Shown here: positions 40,620 through 45,648 of the stretch, one piece after another
How positions within the stretch are numbered: position 1 is the stretch's first letter
How the letters are laid out: every line of letters begins with the position of its first letter
Assembly: GCA_016793305.1 (NCBI GenBank)
Contig: JAEUHU010000109.1
Span: 1 to 45,648 of the forward strand
Origin: Planctomycetota bacterium
Lineage (GTDB): Bacteria; Planctomycetota; UBA1135; UBA2386
Direction of reading: 5' to 3'
DNA: 45,648 nt
Translations under genes and position numbers: made by a program
Notes under the pieces: model-generated
Told to the model about the DNA's origin: nothing
The model's input: the letters and a program-made list of their open reading frames with translations, nothing else
The model's database searches: none

Positions 40620-43154
40620 GTGAGCGCCCCCACCGACGACGCCGATGCCTTCGTCGCTGCCTTCCTCCGGCAGCGGCTCGACGACCTGGCGCAGGGCGTC
40701 GAACGGCCGCTCGACGACTACCTGCAGCGCTTCCCTGGCCATGCCGAGGCGATCCGCGCCGCCTGGGCCTCGACGACGGAGCCGCGCGGGCCGGCGACGC
40801 CCTCGGCCGAGGTCCCGCCGATCCCGGCGCTGGGCGACTACCGGCTGGTGCACCGGCTCGGCCGCGGTGGTCAGGGCGACGTGTGGCTGGCCGAAGACCA
40901 GCGGCTCGGTCGTCCGGTCGCGATCAAGCTGCTGCGCAGCGTGGTGTTCGCGAGCGAGGACGGGCTCGAGCGATTCCGCCGCGAAGCCCAACTGGCAGCG
41001 CGACTCGACCATCCCGGCATCTGTCCGGTGCTGGCGGTCGGCGAGGTCGGCGGCCTGCCCTACCTGGTGATGCGCTTCGTGCCCGGCGAGCCGCTCGCCG
41101 ACGCGATCCCGTCCCTCTTGCCCGCGGCCGGACCCGACCGCCACGCCCGCCTCGTCCGGGTCGCGAGGATCGTCGTGGCGATCGCCGAAGCCCTGCACGC
41201 CGCCCACGAAGCCGGCGTGCTGCATCGCGACGTCAAGCCGCAGAACGTGATGCTGGCCGCCAACGACCAGCCGGTGCTGCTCGACTTCGGCCTGGCCCGT
41301 TGGGTGGGCGACGACGCCGTGTTCACCCGCACCGGCGAGACGCTCGGCACACCGGCCTACCTGGCGCCGGAGCTGCTCGCCGCCGAACCCGAACGCGCCG
41401 ACCGCGGCGTCGACGTCTACGGTCTCGGCGTGCTGCTGTTCGAGTGCCTGACCGGCGAACGGCCGTTCGAAGGTCCGACGCTCGAAGCGCTGTACCGCCA
41501 GATCCTCGACGGTCCCGAGCCCGACGTCCGGCAGCGAAACCGCGTGGTGCCGCGCGAACTGGCGATCGTCTGTGCCACGGCGATGCACCGCGACCGGGCG
41601 CTTCGCTACCGGACCGCCAGCCTGTTCGCCGCCGACCTGCGGCGCTGGCTCGACGGCGTGCCGATCCTGGCCCGACCGATCGGCCCGTTCGGCCATCTGT
41701 TGGCCTGGGCGAAGCGACGGCAGGCCCTCGCGGCGGCGCTGCTGGCGTTGTTCGTGGCGCTCGGTGCGGGGCTCGCGATCGCGCTCCAGCTCGGCCAGCG
41801 GGCGAACCACCTGCTCGGCGAATGGGAACGACTCGCCGACCTCCGCCGGCTCGAGGAACTCGTGCACGAGGCCGACTCGGAGCTGTGGCCGGCGGTACCC
41901 CGGAAGCTGCCGGCGATGCAGGCCTGGCTGCTGCGGGCGCACGAACTCGCAGCGCGCCTGCCGGCACACCAGGAAGCGCTGCTGCGGCTCACGAAGGAGC
42001 TTGCCCAGGCGACCGCCGACTCCGGGAGCCAGTGGCGCCACCAGCAGCTGCAGCAGCTGGTGCTCGCCCTCGAGCGGTTCGTGCGGCAGGAACCGCGCGA
42101 ACCGACGATCGCCAGCGTGACGGCACGACAGGCCCGCGCTCTCGCGCTGGCCACGCCCGCGGCGGCGGAATCGTGGCGGCAGTGCGCGGCGCGGGTGCTC
42201 GCGAACCCAGCCTACGCGGGCCTGGCACTCGTCCCGCAGCTCGGCCTCGTGCCGCTCGGCGCCGATCCGGTTTCGACGCTGGAGGAGTTCGCCGACCCGA
42301 ACACCGGCGTGGTCCCCGAACGCGAGCGCGACGGCCGACTCGTGCTGGCCGACGACGCCGCGGTGGTGTTCGTGCTGCTGCCCGGCGGCTCGTTCCGGAT
42401 GGGCGCGCAAGCCGCCGACCCGCGCGAGCCGAACCACGACCCGGCCGCGAACCCGTTCGAGCAACCGCCGCACCTGGTGACGTTGGCGCCGTTCCTGCTC
42501 GGCAAGCACGAACTGACCCAATCCCAGTGGAACGCCGTGATGCCGGACAACCCGAGCAACTACGCCGCGGGCGAGCAGGTCGGTCCGATCCCGATCACCG
42601 GCCGCCATCCGGTCGAGAACGTCAGCTGGACGATGGCGAGCCGCTTCGTGGTCCGCTGCGGCTACGAGCTGCCGACCGAGGCGCAGTGGGAGTACGCCTG
42701 CCGGGCCGGCAGCAGCACACCCTGGTCGACCGGCGCGGACATCGCCTCGCTGGTCGGCGCCGCGAACTTCGCCGACGAAGGCGCGCGCGCGCAGATGGCC
42801 GAGGGCTGGCGCTTCCATCCCGGACTCGACGACGGCTACGCCAACCACGCCCCGGTCGGCCGCTTCGCCGCCAACCGGTTCGGCCTGCACGACCTGCACG
42901 GCAACGTGCAGGAGTGGTGCCGCGAGCCGGCGATGCCCTACACCTATCCCGTGGCGCCGGGCACCGGCGAACGGCACCTGCCACCCGACCAGCAGGTCGC
43001 CGACGACGACCTCGGGCGGCTGCGCCAGGTGCGCGGGGGAGCCTTCGGCAGCCTGGCCCACCTGCTGCGCTCGGCGCGGCGCTTCGGCGCTTCGCCGGGA
43101 ACCCAGCAAGCGAGCCTCGGCTTCCGCCCGGCCCGCGCCCTGCGCACCGACTGA
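40620..43154 (+). CDS. Membrane Ser/Thr protein kinase fused to FGE-sulfatase domain
   Basis: An 844-residue fusion. After a short N-terminal segment of about 70 residues comes a PknB-type kinase (about 75-330): GRGGQGDVW loop, VAIKLL lysine, catalytic HRDVKPQN, metal-binding DFGLAR, and the TPAYLAPE activation segment. One transmembrane helix follows (about 365-388, ALAAALLALFVALGAGLAIA). The outer part has helical linkers, then an FGE-sulfatase domain (about 580-840): LPGGSFRMGAQAADPREPNH, HELTQSQWNAVMPDNPSNY, PTEAQWEYACRAG, GNVQEWCREPA, RGGAFGS and SLGFRPARAL. The kinase is predicted cytosolic and the FGE domain periplasmic. I use the GTG at 40620 because the ATG at 40599 lies inside the proposed -10. 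Divergent from the ECF sigma factor. Confidence 0.88.
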   Translation: MSAPTDDADAFVAAFLRQRLDDLAQGVERPLDDYLQRFPGHAEAIRAAWASTTEPRGPATPSAEVPPIPALGDYRLVHRLGRGGQGDVWLAEDQRLGRPVAIKLLRSVVFASEDGLERFRREAQLAARLDHPGICPVLAVGEVGGLPYLVMRFVPGEPLADAIPSLLPAAGPDRHARLVRVARIVVAIAEALHAAHEAGVLHRDVKPQNVMLAANDQPVLLDFGLARWVGDDAVFTRTGETLGTPAYLAPELLAAEPERADRGVDVYGLGVLLFECLTGERPFEGPTLEALYRQILDGPEPDVRQRNRVVPRELAIVCATAMHRDRALRYRTASLFAADLRRWLDGVPILARPIGPFGHLLAWAKRRQALAAALLALFVALGAGLAIALQLGQRANHLLGEWERLADLRRLEELVHEADSELWPAVPRKLPAMQAWLLRAHELAARLPAHQEALLRLTKELAQATADSGSQWRHQQLQQLVLALERFVRQEPREPTIASVTARQARALALATPAAAESWRQCAARVLANPAYAGLALVPQLGLVPLGADPVSTLEEFADPNTGVVPERERDGRLVLADDAAVVFVLLPGGSFRMGAQAADPREPNHDPAANPFEQPPHLVTLAPFLLGKHELTQSQWNAVMPDNPSNYAAGEQVGPIPITGRHPVENVSWTMASRFVVRCGYELPTEAQWEYACRAGSSTPWSTGADIASLVGAANFADEGARAQMAEGWRFHPGLDDGYANHAPVGRFAANRFGLHDLHGNVQEWCREPAMPYTYPVAPGTGERHLPPDQQVADDDLGRLRQVRGGAFGSLAHLLRSARRFGASPGTQQASLGFRPARALRTD

Positions 43155-43191
43155 GCGGATTCTGCGGAACGGCGGTTGTACGCAGCCGAAT

Positions 43192-43210
43192 GCGGACCTC
43201 GGACGTCCGC
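43192..43210 (+). terminator. Hairpin after the kinase gene
   Basis: GCGGAC (43192-43197) pairs with GTCCGC (43205-43210) around 7 bases. No T-run follows; it could be a terminator or a regulator site for the next gene. Confidence 0.3.
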
Positions 43211-43236
43211 GCCGCCCCCGGCGCCCGATCCCGCCG

Positions 43237-45519
43237 ATGCACTCCGCTTCCCTCGTCGTGCGCAACAGTGCGCTGTCCCTGCTCCTGTCCACGGTCCTGT
43301 TCGGCCAACAACCAGCCCCTGGCCAGGCCGGAGCGCCGGGTGCGGTCGTGGCCCTGGCCACCGCCCCTGGCCGGTCGAACGTGTTGCTCGACGAACCCGG
43401 CGACGGCCGGATCTGGGCGCGCGGCCGCGACTGGAAGGCGAGCTTCGGCCGCGGCGAGTTCACCTTCGTGCCCTTCCTCGGCGCCGACGCGCCGGCCAAC
43501 GCGCCGTTGTCGCTGCAGCTGGTCGCCGTCCAGTGCGGCGAACGGCGGCTGCAGGTGTCGACGGACACCGCTCCGAGCCGCGGCGAGCATCAGGTGCAGT
43601 TCGCGCGCGGCGACCTGGTCGAGGTCTACGACCTGCGTCCCGAGCACGTCGAACAGTCGTTCGTGGTGCCCGTTCGCCCGGGCCGAGGCGACCTCGTGCT
43701 GACGATGGCGCTGCGCACCGACCTGCAGCCGAGTCCGAGCGGCGACGGCGGGTTCCGGTTCGCCAACGAACGCGGCGGTGTCGCCGTGGGCGCGGCGATC
43801 GCGATCGACGCAGCCGGCGTGCGCACGCCGGTGCGCGCCGAGGTCGCGCACGGCCACTACGTGCTCACCGTGCCGGCGGCGTGCGTCGCGAGTGCGGCCT
43901 ACCCGCTGGTCGTCGACCCGCTGCTGCAGGCCTTCACGTTGACCACCGCGGGCCTGACGACCCCGGTGCGCAGCCCCGACATCGCCTACACCATCGCCAC
44001 CGGCGGGCTCTACGTCGCCGTGTACGAGGAACGGTTCAGCGCCACCGACAGCGACGTGCTGTTCCGGCTGATCCGCCCGGACGGCTCGTCGATCGTCGAG
44101 AACTACATCGACCCGTCGCAGGTGTCGTGGGTCACGCCGCGGATCGCCAGCCACGCCGGCACCAACCAGTTGCTGTGCGTCGCCCGGCGCGAAGGCCTCG
44201 ACATCGCCGCGCGCCCGATCGACATCAGCGGACCGATCGGCTTCCCGGTCCTCGCGGCCGGCAACCAGTTCCAGGTGCAGGCCAGTGCCACCGCGGTGGA
44301 CCCGGACGTCGGTGGCGACGCGGATCCGGCGGCGGCCTCGCCGGGCCACTACTGCGTGACCTGGAGCGACGGCGGCCTCGTGCAATGGACGATCGTGCGC
44401 ACCGACGGGCTGGTCGTGACCCCGGGCGGCAACACCGCGAGCAGCCTGCTGGCGTTCGCCAGCCACCCGACGTTGTCGAAGAGCTGCGGCACGCCGGAGG
44501 CCGGCACGCAGGAGTGGATCCTGGTCTTCGAACAGTCGGCCGGGGTCGGCAACCAGAACATCTACGGGCGGCGGATCGGCAAGAACGGCAGCTACAACTC
44601 CCCACGGTTCGCGATCGACACCTCGCCGTGGTCCGACACGCGGCCGCAGGTCTCGTCGGTGACCGACGCCGTCGGCAGCGGCTCGCACTGGCTCTGTGTG
44701 TGGCAGCGCACGTATCCCCAGACCGCGCTGCAGAACGAACACGTCGACCTGCTGGCCTCGGTGTACGGCGGCAGCACGTCGTGGACCGGCATCGTCGACC
44801 TGTCGGGTCTGTTGCTGCGTCCGCAGGGCTACCTGACCAACCCGGCGGTCGACACCGACGGCACGCGCTTCGTGGTCGCGTGGAGCGAGCAGGCCTCGAT
44901 CTTCACGCCCGATGCGGAACCCCATGCAGCGACCGTGCACCTCGCCGGCAGCAGCTCGCTCGGCGTCACGTCGTACGCCGAGTTGCTGAACGTCGGGGCT
45001 GCCGCCGACGACCACCTGCAGGTCGCGTCCGAACGCAGCGGTGGCGGGGCTCCCTCGGATCGCTACGCGCTCGCCTGGGACGTGACGCAGGCGGTGCCTT
45101 TCGTGCAGACGGCGGTGGCTGCGTTCTTCCTCGGCCACGCCGACGCCCCGCCGAGCCCCTACTTCAACAACGCGCTGCCCGGCTGTGGCGCGATCCAGCT
45201 GGTCGGCAGTGGCGTTCCGTCGCTCGGATCCACCTTCCGCCTGGACCTGACGCAGATCCAGGGCGTGCCGTGGATGCTGGTCGGCGAATCGGTGGCGCCG
45301 ATCGCCATCTGCCCGCAGTGCGAGCTCGGCGTCGACCCGGCGACGTTCGCGCTCGTGCAGACCACCGGCTTCGCGCTGACCGTGCCCCAGAACACGGCGT
45401 TGATCGGCGCCCAGTTCGCGTGCCAGGGTGCCGATCTGTACGTGCCCGGCGGCTGTGCGGCGGACGTGCTCGGCTTCGAGTTCACGCTCAGCAACGAACT
45501 CATCGTGACCGTGCTCTGA
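43237..45519 (+). CDS. Large secreted protein with planctomycete-type C-terminal module
   Basis: A 760-residue exported protein. The signal peptide (ALSLLLSTVLFGQQ) is followed by an N-terminal beta region (about 30-230) ending VPAACVASAAYPLVVDPLLQ. The middle (about 235-630) has repeated strands of the propeller or sandwich kind, such as DSDVLFRLIRPDG, HYCVTWSDGGLVQWTIVRTD and EWILVFEQSAGVGNQNIYGR. The last 120 residues form a separate module: GCGAIQLVGSGVPSLGSTFR, VPWMLVGESVAPIAICPQC, and a final GFEFTLSNELIVTVL. Similar endings occur on many planctomycete secreted proteins, which suggests a common sorting or surface-binding role (inference). The ATG lacks a strong ribosome-binding site. 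Function unknown. Confidence 0.82.
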   Translation: MHSASLVVRNSALSLLLSTVLFGQQPAPGQAGAPGAVVALATAPGRSNVLLDEPGDGRIWARGRDWKASFGRGEFTFVPFLGADAPANAPLSLQLVAVQCGERRLQVSTDTAPSRGEHQVQFARGDLVEVYDLRPEHVEQSFVVPVRPGRGDLVLTMALRTDLQPSPSGDGGFRFANERGGVAVGAAIAIDAAGVRTPVRAEVAHGHYVLTVPAACVASAAYPLVVDPLLQAFTLTTAGLTTPVRSPDIAYTIATGGLYVAVYEERFSATDSDVLFRLIRPDGSSIVENYIDPSQVSWVTPRIASHAGTNQLLCVARREGLDIAARPIDISGPIGFPVLAAGNQFQVQASATAVDPDVGGDADPAAASPGHYCVTWSDGGLVQWTIVRTDGLVVTPGGNTASSLLAFASHPTLSKSCGTPEAGTQEWILVFEQSAGVGNQNIYGRRIGKNGSYNSPRFAIDTSPWSDTRPQVSSVTDAVGSGSHWLCVWQRTYPQTALQNEHVDLLASVYGGSTSWTGIVDLSGLLLRPQGYLTNPAVDTDGTRFVVAWSEQASIFTPDAEPHAATVHLAGSSSLGVTSYAELLNVGAAADDHLQVASERSGGGAPSDRYALAWDVTQAVPFVQTAVAAFFLGHADAPPSPYFNNALPGCGAIQLVGSGVPSLGSTFRLDLTQIQGVPWMLVGESVAPIAICPQCELGVDPATFALVQTTGFALTVPQNTALIGAQFACQGADLYVPGGCAADVLGFEFTLSNELIVTVL

Positions 45520-45550
45520 ACGCAGCCCCGGCCGGCACTCGTCGCCGAGC

Positions 45551-45648
45551 TCAGGCCGGGCGCCGCGCCAGACACAGCAGCGACGAGCCGAACGGCAGGT
45601 TCGCGAACCGCAGCCAGTGCCGTTCGGCCCCCAGCACCACCGCCAGCA
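45551..45648 (-). CDS. Partial gene at right edge, C-terminus only
   Basis: The reverse strand has an open frame running off the window that ends ...GAERHWLRFANLPFGSSLLC-LARRPA before a TGA (45551-45553). The ending, with an LPFGxSLL segment followed by an Ala-Arg-Arg-Pro tail, resembles C-termini of class I SAM-dependent methyltransferases, but only 32 residues are visible. It is convergent with the large secreted protein gene, 31 bases away. Confidence 0.55.
   Translation of the reverse strand, partial: LAVVLGAERHWLRFANLPFGSSLLCLARRPA

Noticed and set aside
40067..43702. Forward frame of 1211 codons over the kinase region
   Set aside because: Arg-rich shadow of the kinase-FGE gene, whose frame has all kinase motifs.
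42622..45138. Long reverse frame of 838 codons opposite the secreted protein
   Set aside because: Shadow of two real genes; His/Arg/Ala-rich with no signal or domain.

Overview
This is a GC-rich window (roughly 70% G+C) with short intergenic gaps and no gene-free stretch over about 300 bases. The likely source is a planctomycete. The clues are a divergent ECF sigma factor / Ser-Thr kinase-FGE pair, a membrane-tethered MerR-like HTH protein, large secreted proteins with a shared-looking C-terminal module, and many lineage-restricted hypotheticals. This placement is inference from gene content; there is no rRNA in the window. I see no tRNA, rRNA, CRISPR array, insertion sequence or prophage.

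Layout. 1-6.1 kb: the end of S-adenosylhomocysteinase, alanine dehydrogenase coupled to UppP, a reverse-strand purC-mtnA-small protein operon, and a secreted lipoprotein. 6.2-7.2 kb: a DUF3187 lipoprotein. 7.2-16.7 kb: the centrepiece, a complete set of structural and maturation genes for quinohemoprotein amine dehydrogenase (QHNDH), in the order qhpF-qhpA-qhpD-qhpC-qhpB-qhpE, with qhpG convergent. 16.7-20.8 kb: a TPR-DUF2325 protein and an uncharacterised acidic protein with an internal duplication. 20.8-23.3 kb: CvpA and riboswitch-controlled thiC. 23.3-26 kb: PhoR/PhoB-type two-component genes and a kinase-like protein that seems to keep only the histidine dimerisation helix. 26-29.8 kb: HtrA, RsmA, an FGE-fold lipoprotein and an OmpA-type lipoprotein. 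30-37 kb: an HTH membrane protein, a lipase-like hydrolase, MiaE and a very large unknown protein. 36.9-40 kb: an MBL-fold hydrolase, a zinc-ribbon membrane protein, Fpg/MutM and inorganic pyrophosphatase. 40-45.5 kb: the ECF sigma factor, the kinase-FGE fusion and a large secreted protein. A partial gene runs off the right edge.

How the qhp genes would work together. QhpD (radical SAM) would install Cys-Asp/Glu thioether crosslinks in the small gamma subunit QhpC. QhpG (flavin monooxygenase) would hydroxylate the QhpC tryptophan on the way to CTQ. QhpE (subtilisin-like) would remove the leader and QhpF (ABC exporter) would export the product. In the periplasm it would join the di-heme QhpA and the beta-propeller QhpB to oxidise primary amines. 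All eight QhpC residues that form the four crosslinks in the Pseudomonas putida enzyme are present with identical spacing. QhpA and QhpB carry unusual Gly- and Pro-rich low-complexity segments.

Regulation. A recurring CTAnnnT hexamer lies 8-12 bases before many start codons, which suggests widespread leaderless or near-leaderless transcription. In one case two such elements overlap on opposite strands between the sigma factor and kinase genes.
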